Assembly (NCBI GenBank): GCA_027919835.1
Contig: JANVFP010000011.1
Coordinates: 1,422,777-1,486,776 of the forward strand
DNA: 64,000 nucleotides
Direction: 5' to 3'
DNA from: Lentinula raphanica
Lineage: Eukaryota; Basidiomycota; Agaricomycetes; Agaricales; Omphalotaceae
The notes below the pieces were generated by a model, which saw only the letters and a list, made by a program, of their open reading frames with translations, did no database searches and was not told where the DNA came from. Positions 39,430 to 51,965 of this stretch are shown in pieces (position 1 is the stretch's first letter; every line of letters begins with the position of its first letter). The position numbers were made by a program, and so were the translations under genes.

Positions 39430-40891
39430 ATGGCGGACGCATCTCACTTTGACGAAGACCCAAAAGCCATCGAACTGAAGAAATGGATAGCTCGGAATGG
39501 CGGATACTTCGACGCGAATGCAAAGTTTTTCAAAAGTATTTCGTCTACTTCAGATCAATCATGCGTCTATTGACTGTTATCGTTCAGACAACTCTGGATT
39601 TTCCATTGTTGCAAAGGAGCAAATACCATCTGATACGACGATCGTCACCATTCCGTTTCGTTTGGCTATAACCAGGAAGACCGCAACAGAGGCTTTGACT
39701 CAAATTCTGGAGCCCCATTCCGCAATTGAATCGTGGAATGAACGCCAATGCATCGCATCTTATCTCTGTTTCCATCGAATACTGGACAGCGGAAGGTTCG
39801 GAGTCGTTCCGCTAATGGAGCGCCATGTTCACATTGAGCTGTATTCAGCTTTCCCCTGCAACATCATCCTTATGTTGATACTCTGCCTGCTTCTAAGCAA
39901 CTTCAAACAGGTCTTTTCTTAACCTCGGAGGAGCGGGAATTATTTCGTGGTACGAATATGTATGGCGCAATACAAGATCGAGAACAGGAATGGCGGCTAG
40001 AATGGAATCAATGTCGCAATGTTGTCGCTGAGGTTAACACGGAATGGACGGATGCGTTCTCATGGTGAGTTACTCCTCGCCTTCGGCTTCATATCTTCCT
40101 AAAATCAATGGGTTCAGGGAGTCATATCTCACGTCTGCATCGCACATATCATCAAGAGCGTTTCCGTCTACTTTGCTATCCAAAACTCCCTCTCTTTTGT
40201 CGTCCCCGACCACCGAGCCAATACTTTTACCTGGAATCGACTCTCTCAATCATGCAAGAGGTCACCCTGTGTCCTGGATTGTTACCTATCCGAATGAGTC
40301 CAACGATCTTCATGATCCTTGTGTCTCTCTATTGATCCATAGTCCAACTCCTGGCGGGTCCGAATTGTTCAACAACTACGGCGCTAAACCCAACGCGGAA
40401 CTCATTCTTGGCTATGGCTTCTCCATTGCTGAAAATCCGGACGATACCATCATTCTCAAAGTTGGAGGTAGCACCGCGGACACGAAAAAATGGGAGATCG
40501 GTCGTTCTTCCAGAGGAGCGGAGGGTCTTTGGTCAGAAATTCTATCGCTGGTCACTCAACAGACTGCAGAAGAAGAGATAACTTGCGAGGACGAGCTAGA
40601 CGCGTCTTCTATGCTTGGAGAAATGATACGCTCATTGATTGAGAAATTACCACCATCTAAGCGGTCTTTTGACCCGGGACGAATACGACCTGGAGTGATA
40701 GAGATGTTCCGAAATTACCTCGAAGGTGAGAGATAGGATATCATCATCTAGATCCTCCCCAGACTCATCACAATTGTCGTATAGGCCAACAGAATATTCT
40801 CGACTCCCTTCTTGCCTTCGTCGATGCAAAAGAGCAGTCAGCGATCGAAAAGGCTCGATCCCAAGGCGTCGACATAGTGCTTGAAAACTAG
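39430..40891 (+). CDS. SET-domain lysine methyltransferase (Rubisco LSMT/SETD-like)
   Basis: SAM-dependent protein lysine methyltransferase of the class that modifies non-histone proteins such as ribosomal proteins. It starts MADASHFDEDPKAIELKKWI, then SGFSIVAKEQIPSDTTIVTI and FRLAITRKTATEAL. The SET core carries LLPGIDSLNHARGHPVSWIV (the NH of DSLNH binds SAM) and ELFNNYGAKPNAELILGYGF (the NNYG Tyr is catalytic). The final intron joins YLEG to QQNILDSLLAFVDAKEQ, with the stop at 40889-40891. It looks intact. The target protein cannot be inferred. Confidence 0.9.
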
Positions 40892-41558
40892 ACCTTACAA
40901 CGACGACGATCTTTCCTCAATTCGATTCACATAACAGCGTGTCGGCACTCGAGAAGTCTCTCAAGATCTGAATTATCTACTTCGATTAAGGAAGCTCGAG
41001 GATCGACGCAGTATGAAAAGTAGCAAGACTGAGAAAGTTTGCGATCTCTCATGCAATCCACCAATCGCTGTTCATAGTTTTTTCCCTAGGAGAGTAATAA
41101 ACACATCATGATTCATGCCGGCGTTCTTCCAGCGGAGGAATATCGGAAACCTGCTTGCAATATTGTTTCATTTTCTATCGCGTTCCCTCGTGAAGTCGTA
41201 TCTCATATTGAATGTACAGAAGACCACCTCGAAACCAGTGCTCCGACTTCTTTCCGCTCGTCGTCGAGTCGTCTCATCGTTCGTCCTCCCTTCGAGGTGT
41301 TAATGCTACAAGCGATTTTCGTCGGTGGCAGAGCAGGGAACCCTCCAATAGCTTCGCCATCCTAACTCCAATTCATGGTTGGTGAAAAAAGTTGAATTGA
41401 TTAACTTGCCTCATTCTTCCTGTATCAAGACAGAATGATAGCGGCACGAGAAAAATTCCGGAGCGAGCAGTCTAATTTTGAGTATAAAACCCGTTCCTAA
41501 TCATACATCCCCCTTCTCGTGCGAGTCGCGTTCCCCCCATACTCATATCTACCGAATC
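40892..41558. other. Intergenic, promoter of the sugar-type MFS gene
   Basis: Contains one 85-codon + strand frame (41108-41365) without recognisable content. The right 150 bp has a TATA-like GAGTATAAAAC at 41477-41487, about 70 bp before the ATG, which fits a core promoter. Confidence 0.45.
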
Positions 41559-44424
41559 ATGTCTTCCAAGGAAAGCAATAACCCAAGTCCTAGCTCGCCT
41601 TCAGACGAAAAACACGAAGACGATCACCATCGTATTTCATCTACCGCCGTCGCTGTGAAGGAAGGTGCAAAGGTTTTGGAAGTGAAGAATGCTGATCTCG
41701 CTGTCGCACTTACCTCAACACCGCTGGATCCTCTCAGTTGGGCATCAATACAACTATATCTCATCTTGGTGGTTGCCTTCATGGGTAGTATGTCGAATGG
41801 CTTTGACGGTCAGGTGCGCATGCTCCCGTCTCTTATCAAGACACTGGAGATTTCAGACATGGTTTCCAAAAGGTCATGGGTGCTGTTAACGGCATGAAGT
41901 ATGTGCTCGCCGTATGGTATAATTTCACTTTTTAAGCCTTCATCAGCCAGTATTTGAATTACTTCGATATCTCTGGAACTGATTCAGGCGGAGGGGTCGG
42001 AACAGGCGAGTCTTTGTAAAGTCCGTTTCTCATGGATTCTCACTTTGTGTTGCAGCCACCGCCCTTATCTTTGGCATCGTGAGTGATCATTGAACGTTGA
42101 AGAAACCATGAGTTGTTCTGAATATGCCGACCATGAATAGTATCAGATAGGTACATCTTTATGGTGAACGTGGATCGATTCGTGGTTCAGCAGTTCTTGC
42201 AGGAAGTATCGTTGGCGTACTCCTAGCTGGCCCTCTGACAGATGGAAGACTCGGACGTCGAGGTGGAATGGTGCGTCGATCTGATTCGATTATTTCTATG
42301 GGATGGTCTGATTTCACAACACATTTGAAGTTCACCGGAGCCTCAATCATCCTCATAGGTGCTATTGTTATCACAACAGCATTAGATCGATCGTATCTCC
42401 TGGCTGGACGTTTTGTTCTCGGTCTGGGCGTTTCTATCACTGCAACTGCATGTCCTTCATATGTTGTCGAAATGGCTCCCCCTCAGGTAAGGACCTTAGA
42501 AACTTCAAGAACTGATTCGATGCCTTATTGATATTAACATTGTTGTAGTGGAGAGGACGATTGACCGGGCTGTAGGTCTACACCAGTTTCTTCCGAGAAC
42601 TCTTCAACTGAAGTTTGGATGCTAAAATTGCATAGGTTCAACAGTGAGCGTCATTCATCTATGGTATGGGACGTGATTCGATATTTGGGAATTTAGCTTT
42701 CTATTATGCGGGCTCCATGCTCTGTACCGGTATCTCGATTGCCACCGCTCGTCTGAGTACGAGTACGTCCTGGAGGGCACCCTTAGCTATTCAGATTGTA
42801 CCTGCAGGGATTTTGGTCTGTTTCGTGTGGTTCCTACCCGAAGTAGGTATCAAAGAATTCGAGGCTTTACAACGGTCTGACTTTTCTTCGGTACAACTTC
42901 TTCAAAGTCTCCTCGATGGGTAAGACTATACGTGAGAGTCCTGTATATCGTATCGTGTTCACGTTCTTTTTAGTATGTGTCCGCGGGAAAAGTTGACCAA
43001 GCTGCGCAAGTCCTTGCAAAGTACCACGGTAATGGTGATATCAATGCACCATTGGTCCAACTCGAGCTTAAGGAGTTCGAAGAATCCATCCGGCTGGATG
43101 CCTCAGATAAACGATGGTGAAGGATTCATCATTATTGATTCTGCGTCAATTGTGAACTAAAAGTGGTGCAGGTGGGATTACTCTGAGCTCGTCAACACTG
43201 CAAATGCTCGATATCGGACACTCATGATGCTCATGATGGGATTCTTCGGTCAATGGTCTGGCAACGGTCTTGGGTATGAACTTCAGCTCCCAAATCCCTA
43301 TCAAGTTTGCTTACAGGACACAGCTATTTCTTGACTGTCCTTTTCAAGAACGCGGGAGTTGAATCTCAGGAACGTCGTCTAGTGTTGAACTTTGTAAACA
43401 CGATTGTTTCTGCTATAGGAGCCTCCATAGGTACATCACTTTGTGACACAGGTGAGATCATCGAGTGCCGAGGATTCCTTTTCATCAACGATGTCTTGAT
43501 GCAGTCGGGAGGAGAACCATGTGGTTTTGGGGGACATTTGCCAGCGCGTCTACCTTGATCATCGTTACTGGTATGACAGTTTCCATCATGTTAGGTTGAC
43601 TTGAAAATGATTTTCGCCTACAGTCTGTACAGCCTTATTTGGTGAAAACAACGCCAATCCTGCCGGCGCTAACGCCGCCATTGCATTCATCTGTGAGGAC
43701 ATTCCGTTCCAGTCACTGCGATGTAAGACCAGCTTATCATTCGAGAAGTCCTCTTCGGGTTCGTTTTCAGTTTTGCGTACACCCCGCTCCAGGCCTTGGT
43801 ACCGACAGAATGTTTGGCAAATAATACCCGGTACGTTGTTGTTGCTTCGCCGATGAATTCAGATGGTTCGGATAACTAAAGGTTCATAACAGCGCTAAAG
43901 GAATGGCCGTGTAGGACCCTTGTTTCTGCGCTTGCCTCTTTCTGATGATCTGCAGATATTCGTTGGCTGTGAGCTGTGCCGGGCTAGTCGGCAATTATGC
44001 AGGCCCCATTGCCCTGCAGAGAATTGGTTGGAAGGTGTGTCTATAAAATGAGCACAATGCCTCAAGTATCGCTGAACGGTAATAGTATTACATTGTATAC
44101 GTTTGTTGGGATATTTTTGAGTGCATGATGATATGGTTCTTTGCAGTCGAGACTCGAGGACGAACGCTGTATGTGTTTTGATTTCCATCAGACAAGATGA
44201 CACTAACCATTGGATGCGAACTCTTCACAGCGAGGAATTGAATGACATATTCGAGGTTTGTTTCTCTCGCCTTTGGGTTTCATATATCGCAGCTCCCACT
44301 GAACTTCGACGCTTCTCAGGCTCCGAATCCTGTTAAAGCTTCTCTTGCCAAGAAAAAGATTGCAGTTGTTGAAAAAGGCGGACAGGTGGAAGTAATGGAT
44401 GTTGAAAATGCGGAAGTGGTATAA
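41559..44424 (+). CDS. MFS sugar transporter (lactose-permease/hexose type)
   Basis: Sugar porter of the plasma membrane. Hydrophilic N-tail MSSKESNNPSPSSPSDEKHE, then LILVVAFMGSMSNGFDGQVM and GAVNGM; a second-exon reading YLNYFDISG is typical of fungal lactose permease-like proteins. Next are GSIVGVLLAGPLTDGRLGRR, GRFVLGLGVSITATACPSYV and EMAPPQWRGRLTG, the family's PESPR/R-G-R loop area, then FFGQWSGNGLGYFLTVLFKN. The last segments are PLQALVPTECLANNTR and the C-terminal VETRGRTLEELNDIFEAPN signature. It ends VENAEVV. About 12 membrane segments. Many very short exons; splice edges near 42.0-42.2 and 42.55-42.7 kb are uncertain. Confidence 0.88.
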
Positions 44425-44891
44425 CGGTATTCAGAATTCTTGTAAAGACCCTTGTAAGTAATAGTGCATATGGATACCCCTTGCTCCTCTCTTTGACGGT
44501 GGTCGAATAAGCCTGATCCTTTAAATAACAACCGGGAAACATGAGATAGGCCGGGGAATGAGATTCGAGCTCAATCATATGGGCCATACTTCCATCATGA
44601 CGCTCCATGGTCTTGGAAAAGCATACTCGATGAAACTCTTCGATTTTGAACAGGTCAAAATCTGAGCTCGCTGTTCGGTGTTCGGTATAATGGCTCCGAA
44701 CCCTGGTGCCGCGCTTCCACTCAGTGTATTATTCTGGGTGAACTCTGCTACGTTTGTATGCATGAGGTCGGAGGCAGTTCTTGATTGAAGATCATGATAC
44801 AACTTGCTTCCCCGTTTAAAGCTGCTCTTATTAACTCTGAGTTGTTTGCTATTCTCCTTCCATTCCTCCCCTTCTTTTAGTATCTCCCACT
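44425..44891. other. Intergenic, chitinase 1 promoter
   Basis: The part at about 44.74-44.80 kb (GAACTCTGCTAC, then GAGGTCGGAGG) recurs upstream of chitinase 2 near 48.29 kb, so the duplication included upstream DNA. No gene seen. Confidence 0.55.
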
Positions 44892-46426
44892 ATGATACCC
44901 TTCCTTTTCGCAGTTGTTTCTCTCATTTCACTGACACCCTTGGGTACTAATGGTCAAACACCACCCGCGGAGCCGAACCTCATCTCCTCAGCATGGTTAG
45001 CGGGATGGCACACTGCCAATGCTACCCCTACGTTCGACTTGAACAATATCAGTTGGTCGAAATACACAGACCTTTACTTCTCTTTTGCGTGAGTCTCAAC
45101 GTTCTATTACTGTGGATCGATGCTGAAGAAGGAATGCAGATTACCTACCGCAAACACGTCTGAGCTTTCACTGGATGGTTCAAATGGCGACATACTCCCA
45201 TCTTTTGTACAGCAAGCCCATGCCAATGTATGTTGTTCTTCCGTGTCTTCGGCTACTGAGTACAGCTGAGCTTTTGACAGGGTGTCAACGCCCATGTCTC
45301 CGTAGGGGCTGGGGTGGTTCCATCTACTTCTCGACAGCGGTAGGCTCTGCTGAGAACCGTACACAATTTGTCAAGGCGATAACCGATTTTGCAACCAACT
45401 ATTCTCTGGACGGCATCAACTTTGAGTACGCATGTCCCCATCGTGTACTAGGTGTTCAACAATCTGATATTGATGGATAGCTGGGAATACCCGAACCATC
45501 AAGGCATAGGTTGCAACATCGTCAACGCAAATGATACAGAAAATTTCCTTACTTTCCTTCAAGAACTCCGAGCTGATCCCATCGGTTCAAACCTCACCCT
45601 CTCTGCTGCCACAGCCCTCACACCTTTCTTCGATGCCAACGGGACTGCTCTGACAAACGTTTCTGCTTTTGCTGAAGTTTTTGATTTCATCACTGTCATG
45701 AATTACGATGTGTGGGGATCATGGAGCACTGGCGTGGGACCCAACGCACCTCTCAACGATTCATGTGCTGCGAAACCTAATCAGCAGGGTTCTGCTGTCT
45801 CCGCTGTCTCCGCATGGTTTGCTGCAGGCATGCCGGTAGAGAAGATCGTTCTAGGGGTTGCAAGTTATGGCCACTCTTTCCGTGTTAACCAAACTTCCGC
45901 CTTCGTCTCCGGGTCAACAACTGAGCTAGCGGCTTATCCTGCTTTCAATGCAAGCGATTTCCCTCTAGGAGACTCCTGGGACACTGGCGCCACTGAGCCT
46001 GATGCTTGCGGTTTGTTGGAGAACAATGGAGGTCTGTGGTAGCGTTTCTGTACTCGGAACCAGCATCCTGATCAAACCTTGTAGGAGTGTTCGACTTCTG
46101 GAGTTTGATAGAGAATGGATACCTAGATGAACAAGGGAACTTCACTTCTGCTGTCGCTCATCGATTCGATGAATGCAGTCAAACAGTGAGGAAGACAGAT
46201 CCCAGTCTACGTTCAACGAACTGATTTTCCTTTCTAGCCATACCTTTATGTCGAAGATTCCGAGTTGATGATATCGTTCGACAACGCGCAGTCATTTGCA
46301 GCCAAAGGTAGCTTCATTCAAGACTACGGTTTGGCTGGGTTCGCGATGTGGGAAGCCGGAGGAGATTCCAACGATATATTACTTGATGCCATTCGCTCGA
46401 CTGTAGGATTTGAAGATGATTGTTGA
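44892..46426 (+). CDS. GH18 chitinase-like glycoside hydrolase, paralogue 1
   Basis: Secreted glycoside hydrolase family 18 enzyme acting on chitin or related N-acetylglucosamine glycans. Signal peptide MIPFLFAVVSLISLTPLGTN, then LISSAWLAGWHTANATPTFD and WSKYTDLYFSFA. VNAHVSVGGWGGSIYFSTAV is the SxGG motif. The catalytic strand is split by an intron: YSLDGINF-D joins WEYPNHQG, giving DGINFDWE with the acid/base Glu intact. Later blocks are FDFITVMNYDVWGSWS, EKIVLGVASYGHSFRV, FDFWSLIENGYLDEQGNF and YGLAGFAMWEAGGDSNDI (C-terminal Trp of the substrate cleft). It ends VGFEDDC, stop 46424-46426. Several NxT/S sites. A tandem paralogue starts 2 kb downstream. Confidence 0.92.
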
Positions 46427-46784
46427 GTATTAAGAATGGAGGATGCTATTTATTCCAGCATAGAGTGTTGGCAGGTGTTGGGCCAAGTTGTTCCCTAGTA
46501 TATATATCCAATGAGTTACTACTTACATAGATCAAAAATCGACCTTCTATGAGTATAATGTGTGAAGTGAGTTCTTGAAAATCAGAAAATATCAGTCAGG
46601 TTTCCTGATAGGTTCATGTAGCACAAGGCATATTTGCAACGTTAATAATAACGGTTTTCAGAGGGTGGCGACGTGGCGTTCAACAAGTTGAAGTTGGTAA
46701 ACAAACACAAATACGGACTGCCTCACCCGCGCGCTGGTTCTTCAGGATTCTTCACATCGCTCGCAACCACTGATCTCTTCTGTC
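46427..46784. other. Intergenic, 3' of chitinase 1
   Basis: The first 80 bp matches the 3' flank of chitinase 2 (TATTTATTCCAGCATAGAGT in both), marking the end of the duplicated block. No gene seen. Confidence 0.55.
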
Positions 46785-47090
46785 TAACTTCTTTCCTTGC
46801 CCATCACCACCATCCCTCTCGTGGATTGTAGACGATCAACAGGCTTGCTTAATCTCCCCGATCGCCCTCGTCAATGGAGACCTACAATTTGGCAAAGGAC
46901 GTGTTATACAAGCTACTAGCAACGCCGGATCTCAAGAACGATATTTGGGGTGATTTGAAGGATCAAGGGTGGGCATTGCAAAGACTAAGAACAGGGCAGA
47001 AGATGGGAAGAGAACGAGTTAGAAGCTGGATGGTAAGATGATGCCTCACATAACATACTATCCTGTCACGACTTCATATTCTGCAGGTCT
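46785..47090 (+). pseudogene. Decayed copy of the formin 5' leader, first exon and intron 1
   Basis: Aligns to the minus strand of 15.8-16.1 kb. It begins in the leader (AACTTCTTTCCTTG), where the start ATGG of the formin corresponds to GTGG here, and continues through ATCGCCCTCGTCAATGGAGA and GGATCAAGGGTGGGCATTGC. It includes the formin's first intron (GTAAGATGATGCCTCACA) up to CTGCAGGT, then stops matching. Internal gaps and base changes break the frame. Presence of the intron means it was copied from DNA, not from spliced mRNA. It lies between the two chitinase copies. Confidence 0.88.
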
Positions 47091-48418
47091 ATGCATAGTA
47101 TCTATCAATTCATCGGACACCATTGAACCGGTACTTCTTTTGAACAGTTGAAAACTTGAACTGCACTCAACAAAGCGAATACGGATAATTTGTTAATGAG
47201 GACATTCTCAATGGCAGGACATATGCAGCAGGACCGTAGACAGCCATAGACGCGCTCTCCCAAGTGATGCCACTGAAATCTCCAAGGATATGATAGTACA
47301 TATCAGTTGATGTTCCCTCAATCAGCTTTTTGACGGTGATGGTCTGAAGGTGAACAGTGAACAGCAGGTGAGTCAAGCAGGTTCATCAGGGTTCAAACGT
47401 TCACCTCGCTTAGAGAAGGGGAAAATATGTGCGGTGAATTTGCGTACATATTTTCACTCTGTTACAGCCTTCGCTAAAGCCTAACACTGAACGGATAATA
47501 ATGTCTGAGTTTCATGAGTGTTTCATGTGGGAGTCGGCATTATTCCGTCTACTAAAACTGCATTCTAACGGTTGCAAGACGATGCCCCGCCTTCTCAAGT
47601 ATTTTCACCACGCATGGATTCTCCACTGGAAGTCGTCCAGGGACCAGTTCACTGCCAGTAGAGCATCCCAAGGTCCTTGGTACCTTTTATGTGGATGATT
47701 CCATCGCCTTGCAATGGGCATTTGCCATTTCTCTTCATTTACTCCATCAAAACAAGCGCCCCTGCAAAATTCCCTATTTTTCCATTCCTCGCGCATCTCT
47801 TTCCTATTTCCGTGTTGGTTTGTCTTGTTTATGAGTTACTTATTGTTACTTATGTGTGCTTTCTCTTTTCTCCTGATATCTCTTCAACCCTATCTGTCGC
47901 TTCGTGATTGTTGTCATTTGGTTGAACGTAGTTGAACGTCTACCAAAATCTCCTTCGTGGCTCATGCGTTGACTCAGGTCGTCTCTCAGGTCGTCTCTCT
48001 CATCGCCTTTGATACCTTCCTCCACATTGGATATGACTTCTCTTGTTGCTTTCCTGATTGCTGAAGCAAGCGGGGCGGAGAATGTTGATAGTCAAAGACT
48101 GTGACATTCTAGCAAGCGTCGCGATGAGCAGCAACAGTCTTGAACAGCCCTGTCCAGCCCTGTCCTCTCTTCCATCAAAGTGGTGCCTAAGGGTGCCTTG
48201 TGACGGTGTCGGTATGGTGCGTCAATTTACATTTGTTGACCTGGTCACCACTGCCTCCGGAATACATCGGTGAGGCGTGCTTACCATAACGAGAACTCTG
48301 CTACATTTGTGCACAAGGTCGGAGGTAGTTCTTGATTCGACCCTTTTTCAGTTCTGTATAAAGCTATCCTATGCAACTCTGAGGTGCTCCCCACTTCTTC
48401 CTTTTCTTTTCATCCACT
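47091..48418. other. Intergenic, 1.3 kb upstream of chitinase 2
   Basis: No supported gene. Short overlapping frames at 47.5-47.9 kb read as low-complexity Ser/Phe/Leu. The right end holds the duplicated chitinase promoter segment. Confidence 0.5.
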
Positions 48419-49940
48419 ATGATTGTTTCCTTCTTTGCCGTTGTTTCTCTCCTTTCACTGACATCGCCCGTGGAGTCGAAAACCATCTCCTCAGCATGGT
48501 TAGCGGGATGGCACACTGTCGATGCTACCCCTACGTTCGACCTGGGTAATATCAGTTGGTCGAAATACACGGACCTTTACTTCTCTTTCGCGTGAGTTAA
48601 GCACTGGTGACTGCGGTGTGTTGATCGATACTGAAGAAGAGTTGTAGAATACCGACTGCAAACACATCTGAGCTTTCATTGGATGGCTCAAATGGTGATC
48701 TACTCCCATCTTTTGTACAGCAAGCCCATGCCAATGTATGTTCTTCTCCCTCGTCTGTAGCCAGATAGAGCTAAGCGTTCGACAGGGTGTTAACGCACAC
48801 ATCGCCGTTGGGGGCTGGGATGGTTCCATTTACTTCTCTACAGCAGTTGGCTCTGCTGAGAACCGCACACGATTTGTGAAGGCAATAACCAATTTCGCGA
48901 CCAACTATTCTCTGGATGGTATCAACTTTGAGTACGCATGTCCCCACGCTCAAGCTGACCAACCGTCTGACATTGGTTATTAGCTGGGAAGCCCCGAACA
49001 ACCAAGGATTGAGTTGCAGCATTGTCAATGCAGATGATACAGCAAACTTCCTATCTTTCCTTCAAGAGCTCCGAGCTGATCCCATTGGTTCAAACCTTAC
49101 ACTTTCCGCTGCCACAGGCCTCACACCTTTCCTTGATTCCACTGGTAGCCCTTTGACGAATGTTTCCGGTTTCGCTGAAGTTTTCGATTTCATCACTATC
49201 ATGAACTACGACGTGTGGGGATCTTGGAGCGCTAGTGTGGGACCTAACGCACCTCTCAACGATTCATGTGCTGCCCAATCCAATCAGCAGGGTTCTGCTG
49301 TCTCTGCCGTCTCCTCGTGGCTTACTGCAGGCATGCCGTTAGAGAAGATTGTTCTAGGGGTTGCAAGTTATGGTCATTCCTTCCGTGTCAACCAAACTTC
49401 TGCCTTCGTCTCCGGTTCAACAACAGAGCTAGCGGCTTATCCTCCCTTCAATGCAAGCGATTATCCTCTAGGGGACTCCTGGGACACTGATGCTGATGGG
49501 CCTGATCCTTGTGGTGTCCCGGGGCAGAATGGAGGTCCGTTTGAAATTATAACTTGCTGCTCGTGGAAGTATTCTGATCAAACCTTGTAGGAGTGTTCGA
49601 CTTCTGGAGTTTGATAGAGAAAGGATACCTAGATGAACAGGGGAACTTCACTTCTGCTGTTGCTCACCGATTCGATGAATGCAGTCAAACGGTAAGAAAC
49701 ACAGATGCCGATCTCCGTTCAACGAACTAATTCCCTTTTTAGCCTTACCTTTATGATGAAGATAACGAGTTGATGATCTCGTTCGACAACGCGCAGTCAT
49801 TTGCAGCCAAAGGTAGTTTTATTCAAAATTACGGCTTGGGTGGATTTGCAATGTGGGAGGCAGGAGGAGATTCCAACGATATCTTGCTTGATGCCATTCG
49901 TTCGGCTGCAGGGTTTGAAGAAGATTTCGACGATTGCTAG
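48419..49940 (+). CDS. GH18 chitinase-like glycoside hydrolase, paralogue 2
   Basis: Tandem copy of the gene at 44892. Shorter leader: MIVSFFAVVSLLSLTSPVES, so the segment after the signal peptide is trimmed relative to paralogue 1. Then TISSAWLAGWHTVDATPTFD, VNAHIAVGGWDGSIYFSTAV and YSLDGINF-D spliced to WEAPNNQG. The catalytic DGINFDWE is kept, but the following Tyr-Pro is Ala-Pro. FDFITIMNYDVWGSWSASVG, EKIVLGVASYGHSFRV and YGLGGFAMWEAGGDSNDI are present. It ends FEEDFDDC, stop 49938-49940. Intron positions match paralogue 1. Confidence 0.92.
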
Positions 49941-50056
49941 CAAGAATCACGCATACTATTTATTCCAGCATAGAGTGCTGGCAGGTGTTGGGCCTGTCCC
50001 CCCTGTATATAAATTTAACGATACGAATTAAATTAACGAGTTAGTTTTTACGACAA

Positions 50057-51887
50057 TCATTTATGGAGTTCGAAACCGGCATAATGAAGGACAGTCGCGA
50101 ACTGCAAGACAACACTTCAGTTTTGTGGAAAGATATATGTAGAACAAACATACCTGGACCTTCGCAATGGCTTTCAGTTGGTCAAAATCAAATCCTTCAC
50201 GATCACTCAAGTCTCCACTGTTGTGATACATGGGATCCACAACTTTGATTACCTCAGACATTGGAATCGCTAATCGACAACATAAGACAATACTCACTAG
50301 GGCCCGCTCTCTCGAAAACTTGTGTTGAAGCATATCCCTGTTCGTGGAACGACTGAAATTAGACCAGACCAAGTCAGCGAGTGAACACAGGTATGTCAAA
50401 TCGGTTGTTCGGAGTTCCCTCACCTGATGGTCACTACAACAGGCCGGCGTGATTCCTACTTCGAGCTCAGGGCTATACAAAGCAGAGATGTTCGCAACCA
50501 GCTGGGCAACTTCGGGAGTTCCAATTCTACGTGACCGCGTTGAAGATATCTCGAGTAGTTCGGCAATTCATACTCACGATTTGGGGAGACCAAGTTGCAT
50601 AGGTTCACCGGGCTTTCGATATGCAAGCATGTCGGCTTGGATCATGAGGGTGACATTTGCGTCTAAGCTTCTCAGTTCATCTAGACAAAAATTGTCGTTG
50701 TGTGGAAGAGCTGAATGTATAGTAAACGTAGACCTACTCGCATACGCCCTCGATCCGTACAAGCCTTGCTCTTCTCCAGCAAATGCTACAAGTTCGACGT
50801 TTTGACGGAATTTTACGCCATTGCGCGCGATAGCACGAGCAATACTAAGGACCGCGGTTGTTCCTGCATTCGACAATGTCAGATACATTCGTTACAATTG
50901 CAACATGATAACTCACCTGAACCATCGTCATCTCCACCAGGCATCCGAGTACTACCGAAAGAGCCACGACTATCATAATGCCCACTGATGATGACAGTCC
51001 CCGTGGTATTGACCATGGACTCGTAACGGCTTGAAACCAGAAGGTCCCGTTAGAGTGTACAGAAACAGAGATAGCACGGAAACTTACCAAATAACATTTG
51101 GCGCGAAACCTTGCATGAACGACATCAACCTGCAGGTAGCTCCGGTTTCCTCGAATCGTTGCTTGAGCCAGGCAGCAGCTACTCTTGAGCCTTGTGAAAA
51201 CGAATGTCTGGACACGATACCAGATTGGCCGTCTTCCCCGGTGAGAAATCGGATGTCGTTTCGCATTTGTGGAATTGATATACTGTCGACGATGGTGGCA
51301 ACAGAGGAATCGTAAGCGAGGTTGGCAAGAACTGATTTCACGGGTTCAATAGATGAAGGTGGAACGGGAATGAACTCGATTGGGAAAGATGGCACTGGTG
51401 TTGACTTCCAGAATCGAGGCAGGACTGTGTCGAGGTGAAGAGCGACTCGAGAAGGAACAGATAGGAGAGCGGCTGAAGACCCTCGATAGAGAAGTTGAAA
51501 GCCAGTGTCCTTAGAGGTTTCTATGAAGACGTCCTGATTTGAATCCAGGAAAGTCTCTTCATCTTGAGCTTGAGGAGGTGATGATAAGCGTTCAAGGAAT
51601 AGGTCCAACTGGTCTTCCGACGTCGGAACCTTGAGAGAATCGTCTATGGCCTCTTCTGCAATCCAAACGAGTTGTCGAAAGCCTTGGACTGCAGGGGTAA
51701 AAACAGCGGATAGAGACTCGGTTTGGGCAGCCCACGACGATATACATTCCTCATCTGTGATGAAGACACTCTGAAGAGAGTAACCATTTCTATAATTTCC
51801 TAGAAGATTTCCAGAAAGACAGGACTCCTGCTCAAGGAGCGGTGTATCGAAAGGAACGACGAGGAGAAAAGGAAGCTGTGCTTTCAT
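50057..51887 (-). CDS. M28-family metallopeptidase
   Basis: Zinc aminopeptidase/peptide hydrolase, normally secreted. N-terminal MKAQLPFLLVVPFDTPLLEQ is not a convincing signal peptide and reads like the middle of the family's N-terminal region. Then IPQMRNDIRFLTGEDGQSGI, VSRHSFSQGSRVAAAWLKQR and FMQGFAPNVI. Zinc and catalytic residues: His-Asp in VIISGHYDSRGSF, Asp in GGDDDGSG, the Glu pair in VAFAGEEQGLYGSRAYA, Asp in IQADMLAYR, and the last His in MYHNSGDLSDREGFD. It ends AKVQ spliced to FATVLHYAGFELHK, stop at 50057-50059. Only 78 bp separate its ATG from a Helitron-like insertion. I infer that a 5' exon encoding the secretion signal may be missing. Confidence 0.85.
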
Positions 51888-51965
51888 GAATGATGGTGGT
51901 CGAGTTAAACTTGGGGGCCAACGCCCTCCGGAATCCGAGTCCGGAATAGATCCAACATAACATAA

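Noticed and set aside
44892..49940. Chitinase catalytic motif broken (DGINFEY reading)
   Set aside because: The apparent loss comes from reading into an intron. Splicing at GA|GTACGC...AG|C restores DGINFDWE in both copies as they stand in the genome.
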